DNA of 64,000 nt, taken from positions 62,001 through 126,000 of the forward strand of contig NZ_JAIQDG010000001.1 of the NCBI RefSeq assembly GCF_020037125.1. Reading direction: 5' to 3'. The position numbers were made by a program, and so were the translations under genes. Numbering within the stretch: the stretch's first letter is position 1; each line of letters begins with the position of its first letter. Positions 1 to 8,533 of this stretch are shown in pieces. The DNA is from Myxococcus sp. RHSTA-1-4. GTDB lineage: Bacteria; Myxococcota; Myxococcia; Myxococcales; Myxococcaceae. The notes under the pieces are model-generated. The model ran no database searches and was not told where the DNA came from. It saw nothing but the letters and a program-made list of their open reading frames with translations.

Positions 1-800
1 AGCGTGTCGCCGACGGCGCGAGGCTGCTCCCATATCTCCTTGTGCATGAAGTGCTTGTGGCCGCCCTTCTCCGCCATCATCGGCGTCCAGTCGATGCGGC
101 GGGTGGGCCGGTTCACCCGCTGGCCCTGGCGGTTGAAGATGTCGACCTTCGAGGCGGTGACGACGGCGAGGTCACCCTCCTCCATGTAGACGATGTCGCG
201 GGTGTGCTCGAGCACCGCCGGCACGTCGCTGGCGATGAAGTTCTGCCCCTGGCCCAGCCCCAGCACCATGGGCGAGGCGTTCTTGGTGCAGACGATGCGG
301 TTCGGGTCGTTGGCCGTCACCACCGCCAGCGCGTAGGTGCCCTGCACCTGGTTGATGGCCGCGCGCACCGCGTCCGGCAGCTCCAGGCCGCGCTCCAGCT
401 CGTCCGAGATGAGGTGCGCGAACACCTCCGTGTCCGTCTCCGAGGAGAAGACGTGCCCGCGCGCGCGCAGCTGCTCCTTGAGCTTCAGGTGGTTCTCGAT
501 GATGCCGTTGTGGACCACCGCCACGTTCTTGTACGTGTGCGGGTGGGCGTTCTCGTCCGAGGGACGCCCGTGCGTCGCCCAGCGCGTGTGGCCGATGCCG
601 ATGGTGCCCTGCGGCTGGTCCGCCACCACCCGGTTCTCCAGGTTGCGCAGCTTGCCCGTGGCACGCACCACGTTGAGCTGGTTGCGGCTCACCACCGCCA
701 CGCCCGCCGAGTCGTAGCCCCGGTACTCGAGCTTCTTCAGCCCGGACACCAGGATGGGGGCAGATTCCTTGTCACCGACATAACCAACGATTCCGCACAT
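1..800 (-). CDS. glmS: Glutamine--fructose-6-phosphate aminotransferase, N-terminal part (cut by window edge)
   Basis: GlmS makes glucosamine-6-phosphate from fructose-6-phosphate and glutamine, the entry step of UDP-GlcNAc and hence peptidoglycan and LPS synthesis. Only the first 266 codons of a roughly 610-residue enzyme are inside the window. They form the class II glutamine amidotransferase domain. The ATG at 798-800 gives MCGIVGYVG, whose Cys2 becomes the N-terminal nucleophile, followed by YRGYDSAG, GHTRWATHG and a VVHNGIIEN segment typical of the family. The gene lies 107 bp downstream of glmU on the same strand, so the two are probably co-transcribed and cover consecutive parts of one pathway. 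The C-terminal sugar-isomerase (SIS) domains lie outside the window. Confidence 0.97.
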   Translation of the reverse strand, partial: MCGIVGYVGDKESAPILVSGLKKLEYRGYDSAGVAVVSRNQLNVVRATGKLRNLENRVVADQPQGTIGIGHTRWATHGRPSDENAHPHTYKNVAVVHNGIIENHLKLKEQLRARGHVFSSETDTEVFAHLISDELERGLELPDAVRAAINQVQGTYALAVVTANDPNRIVCTKNASPMVLGLGQGQNFIASDVPAVLEHTRDIVYMEEGDLAVVTASKVDIFNRQGQRVNRPTRRIDWTPMMAEKGGHKHFMHKEIWEQPRAVGDT

Positions 801-907
801 ATTGCGACCTCTCTCTCACGCCCACGCCCGCCAGAGCAATCCGGGCCATTCCCCTACAGTCAGCGAGGGCAGTCGTCCGACTGCCCCCCAAGCAAGAGCC
901 GCGCCGG

Positions 908-2311
908 CTACCCCGCCTGGGTCTTCCCCGCTCTGCGCGCCTTCTTCGCGGCCACCCAGCCCTCCTTGGTGGTCTGTGGCGTCCGTGACACAGCGAGGCT
1001 GCCAGGAGGCACATTTTTCGTCACCGTGGTGCCCGCGCCGACATACGCGCCGTCCCCCACCTTCACAGGCGCCACGAGCTGGGTGTCCGAGCCGATGAAG
1101 ACGCCATCCCCCAGCTCCGTGACGTGCTTGTTCACCCCGTCATAGTTACAGGTGATGGTGCCCGCCCCCACGTTGCACCCGGCGCCGATGTTCGCGTCGC
1201 CCAGGTACGTCAGGTGGTTGGCCTTGGAGCCCTTGCCGATTCTCGCCTTCTTCGTTTCCACGAAGTTGCCCAGATGCACGTCCTCTGCCAGCTCCGTGCC
1301 TGGACGCAGGCGGGAGAACGGGCCGATGACGTTCCGCTCGCCCACCTTCGCCTCCTCCAGCACGGAGTAGGGCTTGATGACGGTGCCGTCCGCCACGGTG
1401 GAGGCCGTCAGCACGCTGCCCTGGCCGAGGGTGACGCCCCTGCCCACCACGGTGCCCGCGGCCAGCGTCACCATGGGGCCCACCTCGGTGTCCGGGCCGA
1501 TGACGACGCCTTCCTCGATGTAGGCGGTGGCCGGGTCCTGGATGGACACACCCGCGCGCATGTGCGCCTCGTTGATGCGCTGCTGGAGCACCCGGGCCCG
1601 CGCCGCCAGCTCCACCCGGTCATTCACCCCGGCCGTCTCCGTGGCGTCCGCCTCCACCGTGCCCACCGGGCCCAGCTTCGCGGCCATCTCCACCAGGTCC
1701 GTGAGGTAGTACTCGCCCTGCGCGTTCTGCGGCTTGATTCCGGCCAGCGCCTTCCAGAGGAAGGCCGCGTCCACCGAGTAGATGCCGGCGTTGCTCTCGC
1801 GCACCGCGCGCTGCTCCGGGGTGCAGTCCTTGTGCTCCACGATGCGCGCCACCCTGCCGCCCTCGCGGATGACACGGCCGTAGCCCGTGGGGTCCTCCAG
1901 CGTGGTGGACACCAGCGCCAGGGGCCCGCCCGTCCTGTCGTGCTCGGCGAGCAGCGCCTCCAGCGTCTCGCGGCGCAGGAGCGGCACGTCGCCATAGAGG
2001 ATGAGGACGCGGCCGGAGTACCCCTTCAGGGCCTCCTCCGCCGAGCGCACCGCGTCCGCGGTGCCGCGCTGCTCACGCTGCACGGCGAAGCGCAGCGGGG
2101 CGTCCGGGAAGAGGGCGCGCACCGTCTTCTCCACCGCCTCCGCCTGATGCCCCACCACCGGCACCACATGGGAGGCGCCCAGTTCGAGGGCCCGCTTGAG
2201 GGGATACGCGCAGAGGGGCCGCCCGAGGATGGGGTGAAGGACCTTGGCCTTCTCCGACTTCATCCGCGTGCCCTTGCCCGCACACAGCACCACCGCCGCC
2301 AGAGCTGTCAT
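908..2311 (-). CDS. glmU: Bifunctional GlcNAc-1-P uridyltransferase / GlcN-1-P acetyltransferase
   Basis: GlmU acetylates glucosamine-1-phosphate and then transfers UMP to give UDP-GlcNAc in the cytoplasm. The 467-residue length fits the family (about 455). The N-terminal pyrophosphorylase domain opens with [20 protein letters not shown], the nucleotide-binding signature, and has GDVPLL near residue 107. From about residue 255 the hexapeptide repeats of a left-handed beta-helix follow ([22 protein letters not shown]), forming the trimeric acetyltransferase domain. The start is the ATG at 2309-2311. A 68-codon gene ends 11 bp upstream and glmS follows 107 bp downstream, so the three probably form one operon. 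Confidence 0.97.
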   Translation of the reverse strand: MTALAAVVLCAGKGTRMKSEKAKVLHPILGRPLCAYPLKRALELGASHVVPVVGHQAEAVEKTVRALFPDAPLRFAVQREQRGTADAVRSAEEALKGYSGRVLILYGDVPLLRRETLEALLAEHDRTGGPLALVSTTLEDPTGYGRVIREGGRVARIVEHKDCTPEQRAVRESNAGIYSVDAAFLWKALAGIKPQNAQGEYYLTDLVEMAAKLGPVGTVEADATETAGVNDRVELAARARVLQQRINEAHMRAGVSIQDPATAYIEEGVVIGPDTEVGPMVTLAAGTVVGRGVTLGQGSVLTASTVADGTVIKPYSVLEEAKVGERNVIGPFSRLRPGTELAEDVHLGNFVETKKARIGKGSKANHLTYLGDANIGAGCNVGAGTITCNYDGVNKHVTELGDGVFIGSDTQLVAPVKVGDGAYVGAGTTVTKNVPPGSLAVSRTPQTTKEGWVAAKKARRAGKTQAG

Positions 2312-2322
2312 GCGGCGGAGAA

Positions 2323-2529
2323 TTAGGGACAGGGAATCGACTCGTCAACCGCGCGAGGCGACGAAGGCTCCCGGCTGTCCACCGGTTGTGCGCCCGCGCT
2401 GACGGCCACCCCCAGGGTGTTTCTCTGGATGGTGATGCCGAAGCAGGGCTTCAGGAAGACCGTCACCTGGCCCGCGGGCGGCACGGACCCGGGCGGTGTC
2501 TTTTTCTCGGGCGTAGCAGGCGTGCTCAT
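2323..2529 (-). CDS. Small hypothetical protein upstream of glmU
   Basis: This is a 68-residue protein of unknown function. I prefer the ATG at 2527-2529 because a GGGGAAG ribosome-binding site precedes it. The frame is open for a further 19 codons upstream but without a good ribosome-binding site there. The N-terminal 20 residues are rich in Pro, Thr and Lys, a central stretch ([18 protein letters not shown]) looks like beta structure with one cysteine, and the C-terminus is polar. There is no signal peptide or membrane segment. It ends 11 bp before glmU, so it is likely co-transcribed. I do not recognise a family. Confidence 0.55.
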   Translation of the reverse strand: MSTPATPEKKTPPGSVPPAGQVTVFLKPCFGITIQRNTLGVAVSAGAQPVDSREPSSPRAVDESIPCP

Positions 2530-2705
2530 ACGCTTCCCCGATTCCGACTCAAGATGAGCCAAAGGATGCACGCTCTCCACTAACAATCCAAGAGGAAAAA
2601 TGCTGCTCTGCTGAAATCCTGGTTATGGGAGGACAGTTCGTGCATACCGGGAGTCCTGTAGTCCGTCAGGCGCTCCGGAGTCCCGACCCTGAAGGGTGGG
2701 TGTTC

Positions 2706-2735
2706 TGTCCCCTGGGTAACACATCACCCGGGACA
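2706..2735. promoter_or_regulatory. Imperfect inverted repeat upstream of ggt
   Basis: TGTCCC...GGGT at 2706-2717 and ACCCGGGACA at 2726-2735 form an inverted repeat around an 8-base spacer. It lies 45-75 bases ahead of the ggt start, in the 250-bp divergent gap with the small gene upstream of glmU. It could be an operator or a weak hairpin. The sequence alone does not decide. Confidence 0.3.
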
Positions 2736-2779
2736 GAGACCAGGGCAGGGAAACTAATGGGCGCGAGGAGGCTGGACCG

Positions 2780-4582
2780 GTGAAGGACACGAGCTCCAGG
2801 AGTGAAGCGTCGCGCCGGAGCACGCGCATGGGCGCGGCGGCGGTGCGGGGTCTGGCGGTGGTGGCGCTGCTGCTGGCGTGCGTGGCCCACGCGGCGCGCC
2901 CCTACCGCGGCGGCGCGGTGGCCACGGCCTACCCGCAGGCGAGCGCCGCGGCGCTGGAGATGCTGGAGAAGGGCGGCAACGCGACGGACGCGGCGGTGGC
3001 GGCGGCCTTCGTGGCGGGGGTGGTGGGCCCCTACCACTCGGGCATCGGCGGCGGCGGCTTCGCGCTGGTGCACGACGGCGGGAGCGGCGAGACGAAGGTG
3101 CTGGACTTCCGCGAGGTGGCGCCGAAGGCGGCCACTCGGGACATGTACGTGAAGGACGGCAAGGTGGTGCCGGGCCTGTCCACGGACGGCCCGCTGGCGG
3201 TGGCGGTGCCGGGCGCGGTGGCGGGCTACCTGCAGCTGCTCAAGGAGCACGGGAAGCTGCCGCCCTCGGTGGTGCTGGCCCCGGCCATCTCCGCGGCGCG
3301 CAAGGGCATCTGGGTGACGCCGCGCTACCACACCATGGCCAACGGGCGGCTGGAGTGCCTGCGCCGGGACGAGGAGGCCTCGCGCATCTTCCTGGTGAAG
3401 AGCGCGGAGGGCACGCTGGAGCTGCCCCCGGTGGGGCACGTGCTGAAGCAGCCGGACCTGGCGCGCACGCTGGAGGGGCTGGCGAAGGGCGGCGCCCGGG
3501 CCTTCTATTCGGGCCGGGTGGCGAAGGCCATCGCCGGCACGGTGCGGGCGGGCGGCGGCGTGCTGACGGTGGAGGACCTGGCCTCGTACAAGACGCGCCC
3601 CCGGCAGCCGCTGGAGGGCAGCTACCGCGGCCACCGCATCCTCACCATGCCGCCGCCGAGCGCGGGCGGCGTGGCCGTGCTCCAGGTGCTTGGCACCCTG
3701 GAGAAGCTGCGCCCGCAAGGCTTCACCTTCAAGGACCCGGAGGCGCTGCACCTCTACGTGGAGGCGGTGCGCAGGGCGTACGTGGACCGGGCGAAGTACC
3801 TGGGTGACCCGGACTTCTCGGACGTGCCCACGGCGCGGCTGGTGTCCTCCGGCCACCTCGCGGACCTGGCCGGCTCCATCGACCCGAAGAAGGCCACCCT
3901 CAGCACCTCGCTGCTGCCGCAGGCGGCGGGCGTCCAGGGCTCCACGCTGACGGACAAGCCCGCGGTGCTGACGCCGGAGCCGGAGCGGAAGAACACCACG
4001 CACATCTCCGTCATCGACAAGGACGGCAACGCGGTGGCCCTGACGACGACGGTGAACTACGGCTTCGGCTCGTGCGTGGTGGCGAAGGGCACGGGCGTGC
4101 TGCTCAACGACGAGATGGACGACTTCGCGGCCCAGCCCGGCGTGCCCAACGCGTACGGCCTCGTCACGGGCGAGCCCAACGCGATTCAGCCCGGCAAGGT
4201 GCCCCAGTCCTCCATGTCCCCCACGCTGGTGTTCAGCAGGGAGGACCCGAAGCGCGTCATGCTGGCGGTGGGCAGCCCCGGCGGCTCCACCATCCCCACC
4301 ACCGTCATCCAGGTCATCAGCCACGTGGTGGACAGCGGCATGGACGTGGCGCGCGCGGTGAACGAGGGCCGCGTGCACCACCAGTACCTGCCGGACGAGC
4401 TGTGGGTGGACAGGTGGGGCCTGGAGCCGGCCACGCTGACCGCCCTGGAGGCCAGGGGACACAAGATTCGCCGGGTGGAACAGTGGGGTGACGCGGAGGC
4501 GGTGTTCGTCGACCCGAAGACGGGCCTGCGCTACTCCGCGAGCGACCCACGCAACGAGGGCATGGCCCTGGGGCAGGATTGA
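2780..4582 (+). CDS. ggt: Gamma-glutamyltransferase (exported)
   Basis: GGT cleaves and transfers the gamma-glutamyl group of glutathione and related peptides, normally in the periplasm or outside the cell. The precursor has 600 residues and is expected to autocleave into large and small subunits. The sequence AERKNTTHISV gives the conserved TTH site, and the Thr at about residue 406 would be the N-terminal nucleophile of the small subunit. GSPGGSTIPTTV near the C-terminus is the conserved oxyanion region. The start is GTG 2780 with a GAGGAGG site 9 bases upstream, leaving a long basic n-region before a hydrophobic segment (LAVVALLLACVAHAA). ATG 2828 is an alternative. The next gene starts 3 bp after the stop. 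Confidence 0.95.
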   Translation: MKDTSSRSEASRRSTRMGAAAVRGLAVVALLLACVAHAARPYRGGAVATAYPQASAAALEMLEKGGNATDAAVAAAFVAGVVGPYHSGIGGGGFALVHDGGSGETKVLDFREVAPKAATRDMYVKDGKVVPGLSTDGPLAVAVPGAVAGYLQLLKEHGKLPPSVVLAPAISAARKGIWVTPRYHTMANGRLECLRRDEEASRIFLVKSAEGTLELPPVGHVLKQPDLARTLEGLAKGGARAFYSGRVAKAIAGTVRAGGGVLTVEDLASYKTRPRQPLEGSYRGHRILTMPPPSAGGVAVLQVLGTLEKLRPQGFTFKDPEALHLYVEAVRRAYVDRAKYLGDPDFSDVPTARLVSSGHLADLAGSIDPKKATLSTSLLPQAAGVQGSTLTDKPAVLTPEPERKNTTHISVIDKDGNAVALTTTVNYGFGSCVVAKGTGVLLNDEMDDFAAQPGVPNAYGLVTGEPNAIQPGKVPQSSMSPTLVFSREDPKRVMLAVGSPGGSTIPTTVIQVISHVVDSGMDVARAVNEGRVHHQYLPDELWVDRWGLEPATLTALEARGHKIRRVEQWGDAEAVFVDPKTGLRYSASDPRNEGMALGQD

Positions 4583-4585
4583 GCG

Positions 4586-5365
4586 GTGCCCGAACCCGTT
4601 CCCATCTTCGACGCGCACCTGCACCCCGAGGGCCTGAGCGACCAGGACCTGGAGTCCATGCGCTTCTTCGGGGTGGAGCGGGTGCTGGTGGTGGCGCACC
4701 ACTTCCCGGAGCCCACGCCCAAGGCGCTGCTGCGCCACTTCGATGACCTGGTGGAACGCCAGCTCCCCCGGTTCGAGAAGGTGGGCATCCACGCGTACGC
4801 CGCGCTGGGCGTGCACCCGCGCTGCATCCCCCGGCGCGGGCTGTCCGAGGTGCTGTCCGCCCTGCCGGACTACTTCCAGGGCGGCCGCGTGGTGGCCCTG
4901 GGCGAGACGGGGCTGCACGCAGGCGGCGAGGAGGAGGAGGAGGCCTTCCTGGAGCAGCTCGCGCTGGCCCGGAGCCTCAAGCTGCGGGTGGTGGTGCACA
5001 CGCCCACCGTCGACAAGGAGCGCCACACGCGGCGCATCCTCACGCTGCTGCGGCAGTCCGGCGTGCTGCCCTCGCGCGTGCTGGTGGACCACGCCAACGC
5101 GCGCACGGTGCGCACCATCCTCGAGGTGGGCCACTGGGCGGGGCTGACGCTGCACCCGGAGGCGCTCAAGGCCGAGCGAGCGGTGGCGCTGGTGCGGCGG
5201 CTGGGCAGCGAGCGGCTGGTGCTGAACTCGGACGCGGGTGATGGCGCGGGCGACATCCTCGGGCTGGCACGCATGGCCAACCTCCTGGCCAAGGCCAACC
5301 TCTCCGAGCGCATCGTCCGCCGCATCGCCCGGGAGAACGCCGCCCGCTTCTTCCAGGTGGGCTGA
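4586..5365 (+). CDS. TatD-family metal-dependent hydrolase
   Basis: This is a 259-residue cytoplasmic metallo-hydrolase of the TatD-like amidohydrolase branch. The N-terminal IFDAHLHPEG gives the first two metal-ligand histidines, VVALGETGLH carries the bridging acid, VVVHTP and VLVDHANA supply further histidines, and LVLNSDAGDGAGD carries the late aspartate. TatD proteins are reported as DNases or exonucleases, but many homologues are unassigned and the substrate here cannot be read from the sequence. The start is GTG 4586, three bases after the ggt stop, so translation is likely coupled to ggt. No signal peptide is seen. Confidence 0.85.
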   Translation: MPEPVPIFDAHLHPEGLSDQDLESMRFFGVERVLVVAHHFPEPTPKALLRHFDDLVERQLPRFEKVGIHAYAALGVHPRCIPRRGLSEVLSALPDYFQGGRVVALGETGLHAGGEEEEEAFLEQLALARSLKLRVVVHTPTVDKERHTRRILTLLRQSGVLPSRVLVDHANARTVRTILEVGHWAGLTLHPEALKAERAVALVRRLGSERLVLNSDAGDGAGDILGLARMANLLAKANLSERIVRRIARENAARFFQVG

Positions 5366-5536
5366 AGCCGCGCGGCTCCACCTTCTCACACCCGGAGAGC
5401 CGACCCGGGTCCCCGGGTGCCCAACGCACATTCTTGCGACGAAACGGCGCGCTCGCCGTCATCTCAGGAAGGAGCACGCAGCGGAAGGAGGCCGGCCCGC
5501 CGCTCGTTGCCCCACACCCCGCTCGAGGGAGGGCAC

Positions 5537-7576
5537 TTGCACCGCACGCTCGCCATCATCGTCACCTGCGCCCTGGCGGGGTGCGCCGGCCCCTCCCCCC
5601 TCCCCGCCTCCCCGCCCGGCGGTGCCGCGCGGCTGGAGCCCGACGCGGGGCGCCACCTCGCCACCACGCCCGAGCGCTTCCTGACGGCCTGCCTGGAGGA
5701 CCTCCAGCGGGCGCGCACGCGGGTGGCGTGGCTGGTGGCCCCGCGCGCACCGGGGGACACCGAGGCGGCCCTCACCCTGTATGACGACGCGATTGCCCTG
5801 CTGGACGACGCCGTCGGGCGCGCGGGCATCGCCGCCAACGGACACCCGAGCGTGGCCTTCCGCGCGGCGGCGAGCACGTGCGAGCAGCAGGCGGAGGCGG
5901 CGCGCACGGACATCGCCCTGGACCCGCGGGTGTACACGGCGCTGGCCTCGCTGAAGCTGGAGGACCAGGACGCGGCCACCCGGCGCTGGGTGGCGCGGGT
6001 GCTGCGCGACTTCCGCCGGGCCGGCGTGGACCGGGACACGGCCACGCGAGAGCGGGTGCGGCACCTGCACGAGCAGCTCACCCGGCTGGGCCAGGAGTTC
6101 GGCCGCCACATCCACGAGGACGTGCGCTCCGTGGCGCTGGCGCCGGAGGAGCTGGAGGGCCTGCCGGAGGACTACGTGCGAGCCCATCCGCCCGGGCCGG
6201 ATGGACGGGTGAGCATCACCACCGAGACGCCGGACTACCTGCCCTTCATGGCCTACGCGCGAAGCGGCCGGGCCCGCGAGGACCTCTGGCGCGCCAACCG
6301 GCGGCGGGGCCACCCGGCCAACCTGGACACGCTGGCGCGGCTGCTCCAGGCACGCCATGAGCTGGCCACGCTGCTGGGCTACCCGAGCTGGGCCGCCTAC
6401 ACCGCCGAGGACAAGATGGTCCGCCACCCGCGGACCGCCGCGGACTTCATCGAGCGGCTGGCGGATGCCACCGCCGGCCGTGCGCACGACGACTACGGCG
6501 CGCTGCTGGAGCGCAAGCGGCGGGACACGCCGGACGCCACCCGCGTGGACCCGTGGGAGCAGGCCTTCCTGGAGGACCGCGTGCGCGCCGAGCAGTACCG
6601 CTTCGACTCGCGCGAGGTGCGGCCCTACTTCGAGTACACCCGCGTGAAGCAGGGGCTCCTCGACATCACCTCGCGCCTCTTCGGACTCACCTACCGCCGC
6701 GTCCCGGACGCCCCCGTGTGGCACCCGGAGGTGGAGGCCTGGGACGTGTACGAGGGCGGCACGCGCCTGGGGCGTTTCTACCTGGACATGCACCCGCGCC
6801 CGCACAAGCTCACGCACTCCGCGCAGTGGGACCTGGCCACCGGCCGCGCCGGGAAGGTGCTCCCGGAGGGCGTGCTGATGTGCAACTTCCCCCGGCCCGG
6901 CGCCCACCGCCCCGCCCTGCTGCTGCACAGCGAGGTGCGCGCCTTCTTCCACGAGTTCGGCCACCTGCTGCACCACATCCTCGGCGGCCGCGTGCGCTGG
7001 GCGGGCCTGTCCGGCTCCCGCACCGAGCGCGACTTCGTGGAGGCCCCCGCCCAGGTGATGGAGGAGTGGGCCTGGCGCCCCGAGTCCCTGCGGCTCTTCG
7101 CCCGCCACCTGTACACCGGCGAGCCCCTGCCCGAGGACACCATCGCCCGCATGCGGCGCGCGGACGCCTTCAGCAAGGGGCTATGGCTGCGCCAGCAACT
7201 CTTCTACGCCGCCGTCAGCCTCCAGCTCCACTCGGGCGACCCGGCGGGCCTGGACACCACGCCCCGGGTGAAGGCGCTCCAGGAGCGGTACCTGCCCTTC
7301 CGCGCCGAGGAGGGCAGCTACGTCCACCTCTCCTTCACCCAGCTCGACGGCTACTACTCGTCCTCGTACTACGCGTACCTCTGGTCGCTCGTCATCGCGC
7401 GGGATTTGCTCACGCCCTTCCACCAGCACGGCCTCATGGACCCCGCCACCGCGCGGCGCTACCGCGACGCCGTGCTGGCTCCTGGCGGCTCCAAGGACGC
7501 GGCCGACCTGGTGAGGGACTTCCTCGGCCGCGACTACGGCCTCGGCGCCTACACCCGCTGGCTCGAGGGCGCCTGA
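5537..7576 (+). CDS. M3-family oligopeptidase, predicted lipoprotein
   Basis: This is a zinc oligopeptidase of the thimet/oligopeptidase A family that degrades short peptides. The frame is open from 5417, but I place the start at TTG 5537, directly behind GAGGGAGGG. That start gives a clean lipoprotein signal (LHRTLAIIVTCALAGC) with lipobox LAGC and a 679-residue product, the usual M3 size. The zinc motif HEFGH is at residues 472-476, followed by the third ligand in DFVEAPAQVMEEW at about residue 502. M3 enzymes are usually cytoplasmic, so a lipid-anchored copy is less common and suggests peptide digestion in the periplasm. It follows ggt and the TatD-like gene, which suggests a peptide-salvage neighbourhood. 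Confidence 0.93.
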   Translation: MHRTLAIIVTCALAGCAGPSPLPASPPGGAARLEPDAGRHLATTPERFLTACLEDLQRARTRVAWLVAPRAPGDTEAALTLYDDAIALLDDAVGRAGIAANGHPSVAFRAAASTCEQQAEAARTDIALDPRVYTALASLKLEDQDAATRRWVARVLRDFRRAGVDRDTATRERVRHLHEQLTRLGQEFGRHIHEDVRSVALAPEELEGLPEDYVRAHPPGPDGRVSITTETPDYLPFMAYARSGRAREDLWRANRRRGHPANLDTLARLLQARHELATLLGYPSWAAYTAEDKMVRHPRTAADFIERLADATAGRAHDDYGALLERKRRDTPDATRVDPWEQAFLEDRVRAEQYRFDSREVRPYFEYTRVKQGLLDITSRLFGLTYRRVPDAPVWHPEVEAWDVYEGGTRLGRFYLDMHPRPHKLTHSAQWDLATGRAGKVLPEGVLMCNFPRPGAHRPALLLHSEVRAFFHEFGHLLHHILGGRVRWAGLSGSRTERDFVEAPAQVMEEWAWRPESLRLFARHLYTGEPLPEDTIARMRRADAFSKGLWLRQQLFYAAVSLQLHSGDPAGLDTTPRVKALQERYLPFRAEEGSYVHLSFTQLDGYYSSSYYAYLWSLVIARDLLTPFHQHGLMDPATARRYRDAVLAPGGSKDAADLVRDFLGRDYGLGAYTRWLEGA

Positions 7577-7602
7577 CGCTCCACGCCAGGGGCTGTAAAA
7601 GC

Positions 7603-7636
7603 CTGGGGCCCCGCGATGTGAATCGCGAGGCCCCAG
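7603..7636. terminator. Hairpin terminator between convergent genes
   Basis: A 15-base arm (7603-7617) pairs with 7622-7636 with one C/T mismatch and a GTGA loop. There is no U-tract. The position, just after the M3 peptidase and before the end of the opposing small gene, fits a bidirectional terminator. Confidence 0.7.
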
Positions 7637-7687
7637 ATGTTGTGAATCCGTCAATCCCAGCTCACCCCGCGAACGCGGAGTGCGGGA

Positions 7688-7966
7688 CTAGTGCACCGCC
7701 GGTGAGGCCACGGGGGACTCGGGCTGCAGGGTGATGCCCTGCGCCTCGGGGTCCAGCCGGACCTGAACGGGCACGCCCCGGAGCCGGTACTGGGCCAGGG
7801 AATCCGCCGCCTCGTCGAGCAGCTGCTGGTAGCGCTCCTCCAGCTCCACCGCGATGAGCAGCATCGTCTCGCCCGCGTCCTCGACGCCCGGGCGGTACAC
7901 CTGGCACCGCTGGAACCGCGCCCAGCGACCGTTCTGCATCTTCACCAGCTCGCCGTCGTAAGCCAT
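7688..7966 (-). CDS. Small hypothetical protein
   Basis: This is a 92-residue soluble protein of unknown function. It starts at ATG 7966 with AGAGGAGC upstream. An N-terminal beta-like stretch (MAYDGELVKMQNGRWARFQR) is followed by a predicted amphipathic helix (VELEERYQQLLDEAADSLAQ). The tail is compositionally simple. There is no signal peptide or membrane segment. It is transcribed alone, convergent with the M3 peptidase and divergent from the genes at 8.3 kb. I do not recognise its family. Confidence 0.7.
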   Translation of the reverse strand: MAYDGELVKMQNGRWARFQRCQVYRPGVEDAGETMLLIAVELEERYQQLLDEAADSLAQYRLRGVPVQVRLDPEAQGITLQPESPVASPAVH

Positions 7967-8288
7967 GCGCAGCTCCTCTGCCGCAAATCAGACGTTCGCA
8001 ATGTAGGGCCGGATTAACTCCGTGTCATCCCCCCTCTTGAAAATTCGTCAATCCCTTGGGAATCCCGTTGGTTACAGGACGCATCAGGGGGGAGCCGGGG
8101 GGAAGGCCGGCGACGAGTGCTCAAAAGTGTAAATTTTCCGGCCTGTCAATGCGGTCAAGCGGCCTCCCGGGTCGTCCGGTGGATCATTCCCGGGGTGACG
8201 GTGGCGGTCGCCGGGGCGTGGAGCGGCGTGGCGGGGGGCGCCCGGAGGCCGGTGGCGTGGGGGCGGCGTGTCCCCTAGATTGGCTGGG
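7967..8288. other. Divergent intergenic region, 322 bp
   Basis: No gene is supported here. The left 150 bases are noticeably less GC-rich than the flanks (for example around 8034-8060 and 8125-8140) and probably hold promoters for the divergent small genes. The right half is very G-rich on the plus strand. I see no tRNA, no long repeat and no clear -10/-35 pair. Confidence 0.4.
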
Positions 8289-8519
8289 ATGAAGTTGCCC
8301 GGGCTGTTCCGCAGAGAGCGAACCACCATCCAGGGCGCGGATGCCCAGGACCATGCCGAGCGGCTGCTGGCCGAGTCCCTCCGCATGCTGGGCCAGGTGT
8401 GCTCGAAGGTCGCGGATGCCATCGAGGCGCAGCGGCTGGCGCGCCAGGGGTACTCGCACAACACATACCTCCGGCGGATGGACGGCGAGGCAGAGGACGG
8501 CGGCGGGAAGAAGGAGTAA
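8289..8519 (+). CDS. Small hypothetical protein, coupled to an amidohydrolase
   Basis: This is a 76-residue charged protein of unknown function. It is mostly helix-forming (DAQDHAERLLAESLRMLGQV) and ends in an acidic/Lys-rich tail (GEAEDGGGKKE). ATG 8289 is preferred, and GTG 8268 is an in-frame alternative seven codons upstream. Neither has a strong ribosome-binding site. Its last codons contain the AAGGAG that serves the following amidohydrolase, which suggests translational coupling. There is no signal peptide and I recognise no family. Confidence 0.6.
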   Translation: MKLPGLFRRERTTIQGADAQDHAERLLAESLRMLGQVCSKVADAIEAQRLARQGYSHNTYLRRMDGEAEDGGGKKE

Positions 8520-8533
8520 GCGTCCTTCCCGTG

